A DNA stretch of 64,000 bases from Branchiostoma floridae (GCF_000003815.2 NC_049989.1:15413265-15477264); one strand, 5' to 3'. Counted from the stretch's first letter, positions 20,757 to 33,169 are shown. The notes: generated from the sequence alone by a model not told the origin. A program made the numbers and translations.

Positions 20757-20991
20757 TTGCACATGGGGCGGCAGGGTACATTTTTGCAGGGAAGGGTTGC
20801 TAGCTATAGCCCTCCCCTTTAACGATCTTGAGAAACTTCCTCGAATAGGGGACCCCCCATTTTACGTCCCTTCCTAAAGACGGGTGCAGCCTCAACCGAG
20901 ATTCCCTACCCAGGATTGAACTGGGATCTTCCAGCTACCCACTAATCGGTAATCTACTGCGATGTCGCTACCAGTTGAGCTACAGGGACAT
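20757..20991 (-). mobile_element. tRNA-derived SINE (family 3)
   Basis: The minus-strand head CCCTGTAGCTCAACTGGTAG and B box CAGTTCAATCC are near-canonical pol III boxes. The anticodon region is expanded and unpaired, so this is not a working tRNA. A body with GAAGGGACGTAAAATGGGG follows. Confidence 0.72.
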
Positions 20992-21705
20992 CCCTATCAT
21001 TATACTATTCTCCAGTACAGACGAAAATAGATGTCGAGTGCAAATTTGTAACGTTTCAGCAGATATGCAAAGATAAGCCCTCAGTGACAATATTTTTCAG
21101 CTCAAAGACGACAGATGCGTTATCGTGTTATCTTTTGCACTTCAAAGTACCAAAAACTTTTTAAAAGGAGACCTTATAGAAAAGGTTCAGAAGATTCACA
21201 AGCGTCATGAATTTCTCGGACCGCACTGATACATCATGTCAACATGTGTAACTTGCTGTGTGAAGAAAGATGAGAAACCGTCTGTCAAAAAATATGCAGG
21301 GGAGTTTTCAAAGGCAGCTCTAGTCTACTGAGCATTGGCTCTGGCTGCCGTATTTCAAGGGTGGTCATACTTAGGGTCATTACACGCGATAGAAAGCGCG
21401 ACACGCTGTCTGTAGCGGTACAGAAGCGTCTTGTGTGATTAATTTATCAGCTGTATACATGCATGGTGTGAGTTGTTGCACAGTTGAAGTCATCACTTTT
21501 GATGGATTTTTAGGTAGAGTGCTAGCTGTTGTTAGAAGTTGATAAGCTCAAAAGCGAATGTACATCAAAGATTTGCGTGAAAGGTGAGTCGGTAAAAAGC
21601 ACTAGAAAGAGGCCCGCCGCTTTCCAAAATTGGAATCGACAGAATTTTCGACTGACTCACTCAGTCCTCATCTTCAATCGCTATGAACACGTGGCTTTCT
21701 ACGCT

Positions 21706-21905
21706 TGTGACGTCATCAATGGGTCAAAAGTCGTCGGTCACACAGTTTTGTTGGAGAGTGTGAATATTCTGGATACCAAACATTATCACATTGTGAGGGA
21801 GTAAAGGAGGCCATATGTATCAGGGCACACCAACCTTCATCTTAACCGGGACGGGGGACGATATCGGCTTCGGACGACATTTGACCAATTGCTGACGTCA
21901 CACGT
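21706..21905. repeat. Inverted-repeat element, GTGACGTCATCAATGG arms
   Basis: The left arm TGACGTCATCAATGGGTCAA plus GTCGTC (21709-21736) mirrors the right arm at 21870-21902. Related single arms occur at 5165-5222 and 42262-42321. This is a small MITE-like family. Confidence 0.55.
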
Positions 21906-22301
21906 ACCGAAAAGGTCACGAGACCACAGTGGTCAGGCAGCTGAGGAAGACTGAGCTTGTCAATGGAAAATTCTTGGTGAGTCCAATTGTTTTAGTCGGA
22001 AACGGTTTACCTACCTCTGCATGCTGTACACCAAAGATGACAAAGTTCGTTAACCCCCCACGCACACGCAAATCGACGCGTATCTTCATTATCTAAGCCC
22101 TCAACCACTAACGCTTTACATGTGTATGAATTTAGTTCATTTATGTGAATTGTGAATTGAAGTCAACGTATAAGCACGCAAAGTGACAATGTAGATATAT
22201 GAGATGTAGTACAAGAAGAAATATTCGTGTGGATTCATATATGTTTAATTTCACGGTATACGTAGAGAGGTGATTTTATGTTCACATTTGAAATTGCCTT
22301 A

Positions 22302-22400
22302 CTGTAAAATGAGAAATGTTCTCGGTGTTTTAAGTTCACAAAAAAGGTCAGCCTGAAAAACATGAACATAAAATCGCCGCGAACATTTATCATTTTACAG
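22302..22400. mobile_element. 99-bp CTGTAAAATGA MITE with TA TSD
   Basis: CTGTAAAATGA / TCATTTTACAG termini with TA on both sides (22300-22301, 22401-22402). The preceding 22228-22295 (GTGTGGATTCA, TTTAATTTCACGGT) resembles the interior of the 5351 copy, so a longer rearranged element may be present. Confidence 0.75.
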
Positions 22401-22404
22401 TATT

Positions 22405-24275
22405 CAGGATAAAACTTTTCATACAAACTTTTACACAGTGATTACTCTTCATTAATGCTGTTATGGTCATACTTCAAAATGATTTGGCACTAACGCAATC
22501 ATGCAGCGTAATTGGCAAGGCGTCACAGGACGTAGTTATCCTAAATTGGTCACAAATTGCAAAATAAATAGTTCGTAATTTTCGTAACTGCGTCATTACA
22601 ATTCCTTTTCCATATCAGCTAATGACTTCAATGTTAGATTAACATTATAAAGGTCCATGTTTAAAATACGGCATGGCATCAGCAGTGTGGAGTTAACAAC
22701 AGGGAACTGGCTTTCCTAAGTTAGTTAGGGATTTCACGTTTGTCTACCAAGCAGCTCCCCCGGCGGCCAGTGCCATATTGCATCGTTAAGTAGTCCACAT
22801 AACTTACAGCATTTTGAGAGAAATATTGAATGTATTGATTAACACACAAAAACATCATTGGGTTTCGTGTTTTTGTCTTACAAAACGGGCTTTGATACTT
22901 TCATCAAATATGTAGAACGTATGTAGATTCTATACAAATGAGTGCCTAATTTGAATAATCTGCATGTCATTATGTACATCTCTGTCTGAGCTACCTACAT
23001 GTCCCAAATCACAAGAAGTCCTTGTTCTTCGATTCAATTAATCTCTTAAGATGTATTTTAAGAAAACGCCACTGCACTTTCAGGACGAGGCGCTAGGGGG
23101 TCCAAATCTCGCCACTTCTAGACCAAAAGAGCCACCATGCAACCATTAAAGAAATCATGACCATATCATGTCCAGAGCACGAAGTATCGAAACCAGGAGT
23201 TCATCTGTAGTACCAGAGAAATTCACCAGAGGGGGGAAAATTCAGTCATTCTGTCACGTCACAACCTACCAACACACAAAATATCGTACTCATCTAGCTA
23301 TCCAGCCGTTCTTGAGTTATGTTGCTGACACACAGACAAACGCTGCCTGGAATACAACCTCGATTTTTCATTGGCGCAATAAACGGACGATCTGATCGGA
23401 AACTGAAGCAATCAAGACTGCGGTTTGAAGTGCTGAGCCGTCAAAAGCGCTCACTAAAACCGTAACATCGCAGCAGAGAAAGATAAGGTCTAGACATTTA
23501 GAATGGAAGTTGGGCGCCGAAGTATGGAGACAGAGGCTACAATTTGTCATCAAGGTTAACTACGCAGATTGCCTTTTTGAACCCTGGGGCGCTAAACTGT
23601 CGGAAGGTATCACTCCAACTTGACTTTACAGCCAGATGGGGAAGATACGATAAGGTAGATGAAGAGAGACTTTGCCGAGACGAAGCGCTACTGGTGGTGA
23701 CAACTCGTGCGTTTTAATGCTGAATGCGCCGAACCATGCCCTGATTTCTGTCGGTTATGTCAGTTGTTATTAGATTTAATATATAAGCTGTGAACCTAGT
23801 GAATTAGTTGATTCTGTTTACGTTAAATGTTCTCTCGAGTGAGAGGGTCATTTGAGGCTAGTAGGAGTTTTCGGTTTGACAGTGAGACACACACCATGAA
23901 TACGTGCTACAGGGCAGACATCATAGTTAATTCTGGTCATTGAAGTCTATCAGAAGAAGCATTGAAAGAAGACCTTATAAAAGTTGCATGTGTTACACTG
24001 GCGGGGTTTTATTGGGCCTCTTTCCCGAGAACTTGTGACCACACAACTCCCCTTCACCAGAAAGTCAAAGAGTTCTACTTTGTAAATATTCAAAAACAAC
24101 AGTGGGTTGAGAACTCAGCTGATTCAAGAGTACTGTCTATTTATCACATTAGTTTTGTTCAAAAAGGGTTTTCAGTCGAAAACCGTGTTAACATTAACTA
24201 CTTTTACACGTGATAATGGCACATCTTTGTTACAATGATATCACATTATTTCACCAGTACATTTAGACAAAAAAT
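22405..24275. other. Intergenic, one dispersed repeat recognised
   Basis: 23150-23345 shares AAATCATGACCA, CAGTACC-like and GTTCTTGAGTTATG blocks with 61500-61700 and, more weakly, with the tandem units at 41085. The rest is unrecognised and no gene is supported. Confidence 0.4.
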
Positions 24276-24279
24276 TATT

Positions 24280-24590
24280 CTCCTCTTTCTAGTGAAAGAA
24301 TGTGATAGAGGGGTGCTATCGCATTTTCACTAATAGATACAATCTTTTCCCCCTTACTAGTGAAATAATGTGATAGAGGGGTGCTATTAACCCCCTCCCC
24401 TCCCCCCCAAAAAAGACAATCGTTTTGAATTTCCTCTTACTAGTGAAATAATGTGATAATCTGGCCTAGTGTGATAGCACCTCTCTATCACATTTTTCAC
24501 TAATAGACATAATCTTTTCCCTCTTACTCGTATTATCAAAATAAATGTGATAGAAGGGTGCTATCACATTTTTGTGATAAATAAAGTCTG
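24280..24590. repeat. Imperfect palindromic tandem repeat
   Basis: Three to four units of about 65-85 bp built from TAGTGAAATAATGTGATAG, GAGGGGTGCTATCACATTTT and CACTAATAGACATAATC. GTGATAG/CTATCAC make each unit partly self-complementary. Confidence 0.75.
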
Positions 24591-25123
24591 ATTCAAGTAA
24601 AGAAACATTACGTTTTCATGGTTTTATTCCTATATCCATCCGCCTAGGGCATACGGGACCTAACAACTCACATATATCCTTCCCCAAACTCAATTGGTGA
24701 ACGTTACAGGTTTTTACAAATATCTAAGTTGGAAAGCTTGGACAAAACATATTTCCTTTAACTTAAAATGTCTTTAGGTTGGTCCTAAATGTACAAGGAT
24801 AGGACGTAATCAATCTCCAAGCAGGGGTTCATGGGGGAAATCGCGAACTTTTTCTTATATGCCATCTTTTTCTGTCAGCTAACTCCTCTACTTGGAGTGT
24901 AGTATTTTCAAGGATTTCAACTTGTCAATACATTCCAATTTTGAGCACCACAGAAGTTATTTTGCCTTACTTTCTTTTTCCTGATTGCTAATGCAGTCTA
25001 ATCGCTTTAGTTCAAGTTCATACAAGCTACCCTTGCGGCTCAAGTACGCATTTTACGCCTACCTACAATTAAATTCTGTCAACTGCAAATCATTCGAGCG
25101 CCCATTCTGTGCAAAACAACTTA

Positions 25124-25659
25124 GGCCACAGAAAGTAAATTTCATGGATGACATCATATATAGACTGCAAAAATTATGAGATAGGGCGGTAAGAATAAGA
25201 TGAGTACAACAAAACAAAATGGCTAAATTTTCAAATGGATACCATAATTGTTATAACAAAAATAGAAGTGTTATTGCTATCCAACTTTTACGTTTATAAC
25301 TACAGTCATGGCTACCTCGCCAGTGTCACCTCTAAAACACAACATATTTTCCAACTTGGTACTTTAGCGTCATTTTGACCATTTCATTTCATTTCATTTA
25401 TTTCGTTTTACCAGGGTTACATCACTCAGACTTCAGCCTGCTTTTCAGGACTGCTCCCTGGACACATATAGAAACAGACAACATACAGTACTTGGGAACT
25501 ACACACACTACAACTTAGGAAAAAGATAACAGTGAAAGTTCTGCCAACAGTGCTACTGTCCATATCCGACGAAGAAAAAAATCTTGTATTTTTTTTCTGA
25601 AATCAGGCGAAAATTAATGAGCGCGTCGATGTCATCCATAAAATGTACTTGCTAAGGCC
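25124..25659 (-). mobile_element. GGCCACAGCAAG MITE, copy c, with LINE-tail insert
   Basis: Termini GGCCACAGAAAGTAAATTTC and GTACTTGCTAAGGCC with GGATGACATC / GATGTCATCC subterminal blocks. Reverse orientation. A LINE 3' end (25378-25570) splits the interior. Confidence 0.72.
25378..25570 (-). mobile_element. Non-LTR retrotransposon 3' end
   Basis: On the minus strand it ends AAATAAATGAAATGAAATG, an (AAATG)n tail, after GGAGCAGTCCTGAAAAGCAG. It is a 5'-truncated insertion without coding sequence, nested in a MITE. Confidence 0.55.
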
Positions 25660-26107
25660 TAATGGTAATATATGACCTGCTGCCACGGAGGCTTGAGTGT
25701 TGTACTACTTGTAGTAATTGGCTCTATGTAGTTTATCCAAGACGAAATGAATAGGCCACACGGTGACCCAGAATGATTAACTCTTTCCCGGAAGTCCTAT
25801 GTTTTCCTGGAATACCCAAATGTGTACTTCCAAAGAAGGAATCGCGTTTCGTGTTCAGTGGTATGCAACGCACACACTAATATCTTCAATATAACATAAT
25901 AAGTGCCAAACTAGGCAAACACATCCCATCGTCACGCCTTCACGTCCGAGGTTTAAGTCATAATCAATATCACTTTGTAGTAGGCTAGTTTCTTTCCGCA
26001 TACAAAGCTTATTTGAAGCCTATTTAAAAGACACATTCTGGTTATGTTACATTTGAATGACTATTCCCATTTTGAGCACCTTTTTTTCACACATCAAAAT
26101 GTGTGAC

Positions 26108-26206
26108 CGCGTGGCGTAATCGGCAGCGCATTCACCTCAGGACCAAGAGGTTCTGAGTTCGAATCCCGCTGTGCCACCGATCTTGTGCCCTTGTGCCCTC
26201 CTTCAC
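26108..26206 (+). mobile_element. tRNA-derived SINE head (family 2)
   Basis: The GACCGCGTGGCGTAATCGGC opening and GAGTTCGAATCCC B box resemble a tRNA-Arg head. It is followed by CACCGATCTTGTGCCC, the junction seen in the copies at 32468 and 60985, then truncated. Confidence 0.7.
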
Positions 26207-26616
26207 ACTAAAAAGTTAAATTGTTATCATATAGCCAGTCGACGTCGACCAATCAGAAGGCTCCATTTCATGTTGATTATGACGCCTTATTTACCGGTCA
26301 ATAATTAGCCAAATAGCCTAATTATTGACCACTTGACAATACCATTATGCAAACTTCTTTCAACCAGAATTTTAATTTATCTTGTTAGAAACATATTCTG
26401 GCGAACGATTATCAACGTATCTAAAACATCCAATAAAATGTGCAAAGTCCCAAGTATTGTTTAGAACTACCAAAACACTTCTGGGTCAAAGCAATTGTTT
26501 CTTAATACACAATTTAAAAACATAACTCACTCGTATAAACTTATATTATCTGTTCAGTTTGTATGTATGTGGTGGAGATGTATTAAATTATCAAAGTATC
26601 TCAAATGTGACGGTCA

Positions 26617-26972
26617 GAACTCCATTCAATCAAGATGGCTCTAAAAATAGTCCAAATGTGAACCGGAAGTGTCTGCAATACTGCTTGAAAAACATCCCAA
26701 GTCTAAGAATTTGGTCGTGGGTTATTGCTTATTCCAAGAAAAGGAATTAGGCACAAATCGAAGTCATCAGTAGAATTTTTCTGACTATATCTTGGAACTC
26801 CATTCAATCAATATGGCTCTAAAAATAGTCCAAATGTGAACCGGAAGTGTCTGCAATACTGCTTGAAAAACATTCCAAGTCTAAGAATTCGGTCGTGGGT
26901 TTTTGCTTATTGCAAGAAAAGGAATTAGGCACAAGTTGAAGTCATCAGTAGAGTTTTTCTGACTATATCTTT
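26617..26972. repeat. 178-bp tandem duplication, two copies
   Basis: GAACTCCATTCAATCAA occurs at 26617 and 26795, and the following ~175 bp match almost base for base up to TTTTTCTGACTATATCTT. High identity implies a recent event. No gene is involved. Confidence 0.9.
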
Positions 26973-26989
26973 TCTTATTACTTTTCCTA

Positions 26990-27695
26990 ATTGTACTTAA
27001 GTTTGACGTTTAAATGCTACGGATGCAGAAGGCGTAAGCTGACGCATTCATTTGCGACTCGGCTCCTGGCGTCTGAGAACGACATTATTAGAGTGCTATC
27101 ATACTCTGATGTCGTTTGCACAAGTACGTCCTGGAACAACTATTGTCACGTCGTACACAGGCCACGCACACGAGATACATTGTGAATCCTGTATTTTTCT
27201 TGTAAGTACTAGATTATTGTGTTTCTAAATGTACTGTCAATTGTTTGTCCTCATGGTCCATAGTGCATGACAATTAACAGACAACAGAAAGTAAAAATAC
27301 AGACATGAAGAGCACAAGACTAACAAATTATGTGAAATAAAGCACATAACAGCGATCATGAAATGTAAGAAATGGTTGAATTGAACTACAAGACTGGTAG
27401 GATGGGACTTTTGCTTCTCAAATGCCAAATGGTTTCCTTTCTGAATAATTAGACGTACTCCATACTTCAACGTCACAACTTGAACTCTAAGGGACGACAC
27501 TTCTACTTCACTGTCCTCTGCACACGGCTGCACGACAAACGTTAGCTGCTACAGTGCTCCCCTTGTCGGCCAGTCTACCTCAACCGGAGTCCTCCTTAAT
27601 GGTTTTCCAGGGCACAACTTTGCTACAAACCAAAAACTCTCAGACGCTCTGCATTCATTTTTAACATCAACAAACCGATTTACAGCACCTTCCAT
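26990..27695. other. Intergenic, nothing recognised
   Basis: No supported coding, RNA or repeat feature. The short ORFs lack any recognisable motif. Confidence 0.35.
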
Positions 27696-27724
27696 CTGCT
27701 GCTCATAGCTTATATAGCCTACAT

Positions 27725-27868
27725 GTATGTGGTCTATTCTGTACATATGTGTATTTAGATTTGTTTGTTTGTTGTATCTTTGTGGGTCAGCCGTCATCAG
27801 CTTACATAGCCTGCCTAGGCTGACCCAGTGTAATGATTTGTTGTCATTTTCAATAAATAAATAAATAA
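27725..27868 (+). mobile_element. Non-LTR retrotransposon 3' end
   Basis: TTTGTGGGTCAGCCGTC ... GCCTGCCTAGGCTGACCC then CAATAAATAAATAAATAAAG, a typical LINE tail. No RT sequence is seen upstream, so it is 5'-truncated. Confidence 0.5.
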
Positions 27869-28079
27869 AGGGACGACACAGATGAGAGTTAATCGCAACT
27901 CGCTTTAATGGCGTATGTCTAGACTTCGAACAAGATGGCGTAAAACATCCGGGACCTAATGATGTCGTCATAACTCATTAACATAACGGTGTCGTCATGA
28001 CTCATGGACATAACAGTGGCGCATTCTTTCAACAGAAGGTCAAGGTGGTATGCAAAATTGATAAATGCCAAGCTTTTGC

Positions 28080-28300
28080 AAATGGGTCCATAAAGTACCA
28101 GGTTTATCGCACTTTTAAAACATGGACTCGTTTCAAGTGAAGAAAATATACGGCGCCAAATAACATTCCTAACGAGTCGTTTCAAGTGGCACTTTATAAC
28201 ATTTCGATCTAACGATTCGTTTCTTCTTATGGCACTATGGAGCATTCTTAACGATTCGTTTCAAATGTATGACACCATATAACGTTCCTACCAATGACAA
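28080..28300. repeat. Degenerate ~40-50 bp tandem repeat
   Basis: The motif TCGTTTCAAGTG recurs near 28129, 28178, 28219 and 28256 with ATAACATTCCTAACGA-like linkers. Confidence 0.6.
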
Positions 28301-28304
28301 TAAA

Positions 28305-28890
28305 AGATAACAATAGCAATTTTTAATACCGTCACGTCCTTGTGATGCTGGTGGTTCACCTTTATGGTTACCAGATGATCTACTGCTTTGTTTCATTTTT
28401 ACCTCCGGGAAGAAGGTTCATCTACGACGAAGGTACTATTTCTGGTTGTGCTTTTGCACCTATAACTCAAGATTTCTTTAATGAACCTGCTTGAGTTCCA
28501 ATAAGTGTGCAGTTACTGAGGTCCTCAAGATGCTTGGCAATTTGAGACAACGTCGCAGCATTTTCAGGCAATCATCAACTGTAAAAAAATGAATACAAAT
28601 TGCCGAAATGGAATTCAAAATGTCAAAAACAATATTTTCTACATATGAAGTATTTCAAGTTAGAGGGGCAAAACTAACACTGAAGATGGCCTACCAATAC
28701 TATAATATAATACAACGGTGGCCATACTGAACTCGTTTTGGTGCAATGACCCCGGATGGCCCCGGAAGATCCAAAATGGTTGCCATAATTATAACTGGAA
28801 TCAGGAGTATTACAGAACAATGCCCCTATCTTGATGGTAGTGTGGTACAGTCCAAGGAACGTCTGTTGGTCTCCTGCCTGGAGCTCCATA
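28305..28890. other. Intergenic, nothing recognised
   Basis: No supported feature apart from the MITE that begins at 28904. Confidence 0.35.
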
Positions 28891-28903
28891 GCTACTCTCA
28901 AAG

Positions 28904-29093
28904 TAGTCTCCAAGCAGACGCAACGGTGCCTTAGAAATAGTATCAAAGCTGCCAAAGGAGATAGCCGGCCAAAGAGAGATAGCCGGCTAAGGGAGTCAAA
29001 CGGGCACCGGAGACCGGGCACATGGTGCCATACTAAGTCCCTGGCCAGCTTTGATACTATTTCTAAGACACCGTTGGGTCTGCTTGGAGACTA
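28904..29093. mobile_element. 190-bp MITE with perfect 9-bp TSD
   Basis: The TAGTCTCCAAGCAGAC termini extend about 48 bp as inverted repeats with only about two mismatches (through CTTAGAAATAGTATCAAAGC). Direct repeats CTCTCAAAG sit at 28895-28903 and 29094-29102. A 9-bp duplication with long TIRs suggests Mutator/MULE-type mobilisation (inference). The near-perfect arms indicate a young copy. Confidence 0.88.
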
Positions 29094-29109
29094 CTCTCAA
29101 AGCAGAGGG

Positions 29110-29585
29110 TAGGCAACTGCCTTCGTCACTGCCTAGTGTAATGATGACCTGGACATAGATGGAATCAGGTTTTAAAGAATATATTTAATACAAGGTGGTT
29201 TCCAACACCTTAATTCACAACGAAAACACAAGAACAACTTTCTTCTTCTCTTGACGTTAGAGGAGTGACTCTTGAAGCCACCGAGGTCTTTCTCCCTCTA
29301 GCATGTCCAAAATGTCTTAAGTCCAATAGGTGTGAGAACATCCATCTTCAGTTGGGTTGCGATTTGCTCATTCCACGTAGATAGACTCTAGCTCCATCAT
29401 CTCTGGTGACCCCCTTGTTATACCTCCAAAGACCATAGACCACGTATTTGTTACATTTCTTTTTTTGGTAGGTAGTTCGTCTTGATGATGTTGATGATAA
29501 TAGCCTCTGTAAGGGTTAGGTATATTACCGAAAGCCACGGCGATTCCAGCCAAATGGTCGGCCACTTCGATCTGATGAATGCCCG
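29110..29585. other. Intergenic, nothing recognised
   Basis: No supported gene or repeat structure. Confidence 0.35.
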
Positions 29586-29589
29586 CATG

Positions 29590-29830
29590 TCCAGGCCTAG
29601 GGATGTATCTCCTTTAATCGTCGCAAAACCCACACATTACAGAAAAAAAGTGGGATCTTTCGTCTTCCACTGTCTCAGAAAAAGAAGTCAAACCCAATAA
29701 GTTACATCTTTAAGTTTAAGACTAGAGTAGTCGCGTACTATACTGTTTTAGTGATTACCATTATTTGTCAGTCATTTTGTGACTTGCAATTGGCTCTTGG
29801 GTAAGAATTTGCAATGAAATTATCTATTAA
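29590..29830 (+). repeat. RepA copy, opposite strand
   Basis: GTGGGATCTTTCGTCTTCCA, AAAGAAGTCAAACCCAAT and GACTTGCAATTGGCTC ... AATTTGCAATGAAAT match the copies at 3242 and 4120 in reverse. This orientation puts the putative 3' tail at 29830. Confidence 0.55.
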
Positions 29831-29834
29831 CAAT

Positions 29835-31150
29835 TTTACTGCGGAGCTTTGTGTCCTACGGACTCTTCTTCGATATATGTTTACGACCATTTGGCGGATC
29901 TCGCGGCGGGCTAAAGTGGGATCACAAGGGCGAACCAAGGGCAATCTTCACTATCCATTAACTTCCCAGGTACTCACTTAGTGGTCGTCACTTTCTATCC
30001 GTCCACTTATACCCTCTATTTTCCTGCCCACTTTATTGGCCGGTAAAGTGTCCTCATCTGACCGCTGAAGTTTTACGTGCCACAGATGTGCCGTAGACGT
30101 CGCAGTAAAAGACAGTCTGATAATGTTTAGAAGCGTGTAATAGATGATTGAACCAAGGACGTTATACAATGTTCTTAATTGAACCAAAACAATGGACTGG
30201 TATTACCAAAGCTCACGTGGAGTCAGGAGGGCTATCTGGTAGGGGTGGGTACCGTTACTGTGTACCGCGGTACAAAACCGTTTTATCTTGTTGGACCGGT
30301 CCATAAAACCGGACCTGAAAAAATCATTATCATTAATAATATTAATATTAATTGACTTTCGGGATATCTTGTGTTCTGGACACAATATGGTCGTGATCTG
30401 TGAGTAGTAGATTTTTGAGACAGAAAAAAAGTGGTGTTTTTTAAAACTTCAGGGGCCGAATTTGTTCGAGACTTTGAAAGAGAAGCGATTGGTTATGATT
30501 ATATGCTAGTTATGCAAATCAGTATCTAATTTGAATAACTAATTAGGAAACTTTATAACCGCATTATTTCATTATAGTACTCTCAACCATGTGACATATT
30601 TAACTGAAAAAAAGGGAGGAATGTCGAATGCTAATTATAAAAATTAAGACTTCAATTGCATAAATATTGAGAAAAAGCAACAACTGAAATTCCGTAGTTG
30701 CAAATGACGGGAATGTCACACTTGATGAGGTTTCGGAACAGTCAGGGGAGTTTTTCTTGTAATTACATGTATGGTACTCTGACAAGTTTGCCTTTTTTGG
30801 AAAACTTATTGGCAAATATTTAACGACAATTTGATCCAGTATAGATCAGTTTAGGCCAGATTAACTGATCCGTTAAGATTAAATCCTGGCGTTTAATTAA
30901 TAAACATTGAGCTGTAAAACCCAACGCTTTAAGGACTTGGATCATATTTCCGCTAGCTGCCCGGGAACTGTCCGGAAAAGAGGAGTGAAGGAAAGTTTAC
31001 ATATACTGGGCCACTTTCTGACATTGAAGAGAGACGGGGGCCGACACAAGTTATCTGGCAAGTACGTCCATTTGCAGCAGCCACGTGTTTCCTTGTCATG
31101 TCCCGGATGTAAAAGCAGACGGTTCCATTCCTCTTGGAGATTTGGGTACC
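29835..31150. other. Intergenic, one dispersed block
   Basis: 30239-30335 has TTGTTGGACCGGTCCATAAA and GACCTGAAAAAATCATT, also found at 19455 and 40150. The short palindrome CCGGTCC/GGACCGG makes a hairpin. No gene recognised. Confidence 0.4.
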
Positions 31151-31163
31151 AATATTCAAAGTG

Positions 31164-31467
31164 ACGTAGTGTGGCATCGTGTGTGGCGTAAGTAGTAGAG
31201 CGTTCGGCTCGGAATCTAGAGGTCCCGAGTTCGATACTAGCCGTGCATAGACGTTGTGTCATTGGTAAAGGCACTTTGGTACGACCTTTCGTACTTTACC
31301 CAGGTGTAAATATGGGTACCCGACTTCGGTCGGGGAGGTAAAAAAGTCTACCTATAATGTTACCTTCTGTCTGTGTGTAATGTGTATGCTGCACTGTTGA
31401 TATGAGTTGCTAACTTGAGTGCAGTGTCACTTTGTCCTCATCTGTCCAAAAAGCAAATAAAAAAAAG
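31164..31467 (+). mobile_element. tRNA-derived SINE (family 1) with 10-bp TSD
   Basis: Head GTGTGGCGTAAGTAGTAGAG and B box CCGAGTTCGATAC, body AAAGGCACTTTGG ... GACTTCGGTCGGGGAGG, A-rich 3' end at 31467. Perfect direct repeats ATTCAAAGTG flank it (31154-31163, 31468-31477). Confidence 0.85.
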
Positions 31468-31479
31468 ATTCAAAGTGTT

Positions 31480-32070
31480 GATTTTTTAAGTTCAATCCTT
31501 ATCACCAACACTCATGAACTTTCATGCTTAGATCCTGGCGTTTTTTTTTGCTACACGGCAGAGATGACGCAAGTGAAACTTACCAGAGACGTAACGAGAT
31601 AAATCTAGTTGACATGATAATCGTCAACTGAAGACACTCATTATTACAAGGTGAAGAAGATCACGACCTGACGTACACGTTATCTGTGACGCTTTCGTAG
31701 CTCTAATTGAAAATGAAGCATGCCGATGCGGGCAGCCAGAGAAATTAACCCGTGTCAGAGATCACTTACAGATATAAATATTTGACATGACACTTTGCAC
31801 GTACGAAAGCCCATCCCTTTGACAAAAGTAAACTTTTGTGTGCAACAATTGTACAAGGTACCAAGCGTGGCATCTACTAAAAAAATACAAAACTACGGTT
31901 CTATAATATGGTTCATACAGGGTATATGGCATGGGATGAAAATGGTCTTTTACAATCATTGGATGGATTTCTAGCGTCTAGACATTTCTAGATCAAAGAA
32001 TGATTGATAATCAAATTGATATACTTTCCTATGTAAACCGTACAGGAGTTGTCATATTTCGCAATGAATT
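31480..32070. other. Intergenic, nothing recognised
   Basis: No supported gene or repeat structure. Confidence 0.35.
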
Positions 32071-32075
32071 TAGAT

Positions 32076-32288
32076 TTAGTCCATTGAGGTAAATCCCGGC
32101 AGGTAAGATGGCAGCCTTGCGTACAGTGAATTGCGTATGAAAGAGTATTTGGGGCAAACAATCAAAATCTGATATTCGTCTTCAATTAGCTCTGGGCAGA
32201 ATGGACAAACCCTCTGGTTGACAGTTAGTCTGGAGAACTTGCCAAATGGTATATTTTGATAAGTTTGAGGCGTTTGCTTTTCAATCAC
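32076..32288 (-). pseudogene. LINE ORF C-terminal relic (Cys-rich end)
   Basis: The 70-residue minus-strand reading frame contains VNQRVCPFCPELIEDEYQ and then VCPKYSFIRNSL. This is the CxxC...C pattern with IEDE...CPKY common at the extreme C terminus of LINE polyproteins. The RT itself is absent, so it is a relic. Confidence 0.55.
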
Positions 32289-32467
32289 AAACTTGATATC
32301 AGGAAGGACTTGTAAGAATTACGCAATGGATAATGGAAAGGTAAAGGTCAGTTTGATTTGTTTCGATGATACCGTATTCCGACTGGGAAAAGGCAGGCAT
32401 AAATGTATAGGTCAATTCTGCGCAGATATATAGACGGCAGGCTATCTTTAGTGGGAAATTGATTCGT

Positions 32468-32690
32468 GAGATCGTGTGGCTGCGCTTAGAGCTGAGAACC
32501 AAGAGGTCCTGGGTTCGAAACCTGCAATGTCAACGATCTTGTGCCATTGTGAAAGACACTTTACACGACTTTCCTCACTTCAGTCAAATGAGTACCTAGC
32601 TTTGGCTAGGGCCGTCCCTCTGATAGGACGTTAAATAGAGAGCCACACCTCGAACATGTTAAAGTGTGTGCGAGTGGATCATACTTACAG
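32468..32690 (+). mobile_element. tRNA-derived SINE (family 2)
   Basis: A degraded head with B box GGGTTCGAAACC, then AACGATCTTGTGCCATTGTG, GACACTTTACACGAC, GAGTACCTAGCTTTGG and CCGTCCCTCTGATAGGACG. Same body as 13495 and 60985. Confidence 0.75.
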
Positions 32691-32694
32691 TTGG

Positions 32695-33165
32695 GGTACC
32701 TTGTGTACGTGTCATAATGATCATTGTGACGATCATGGACACTAACGGAAGAAGAAATCGGGAATGTTGCCAGATCATAAAGATCGCAATTTCTGATTTC
32801 GGTTGGTTGTGAACTTAGCCCTATTTAGACTATTCACCCTATTTGGCCTGGACGGGGGAGGGGTGTGTGCTTTTGAGGACCGCCGTTTCTAACTCCTTAG
32901 TAAAGACTAGTATCCACCACCTAAATTTTCAAAAATACATTTTTTGCAACAATTTATCACAAAAGACAATTGAAATAGACTTCATTCAAACGTTTTTGAT
33001 GAAAAAATAAATTAAGGTAGTTACAAATTGTAAGGGATAATTAACTGGTCATATGATCTGCCATCTTGGATTTTGGCCGATGACGTCATCAAATAGCATA
33101 ATCTATGCATATTTAATTATGAAAGATATTCTAGATAACATAATTTTTTATTTATGTAAGAAAGT
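32695..33165. other. Intergenic, nothing recognised
   Basis: AT-rich, no supported feature. Confidence 0.35.
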
Positions 33166-33169
33166 AGCA

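Noticed and set aside
20900-20991. A functional tRNA gene on the minus strand
   Set aside because: Good A and B boxes but the region between them is too long and unpaired; a SINE body follows.
26108-26180. A functional tRNA-Arg gene
   Set aside because: The anticodon arm does not fold cleanly, no proper 3' acceptor half follows, and the downstream sequence is the SINE body.
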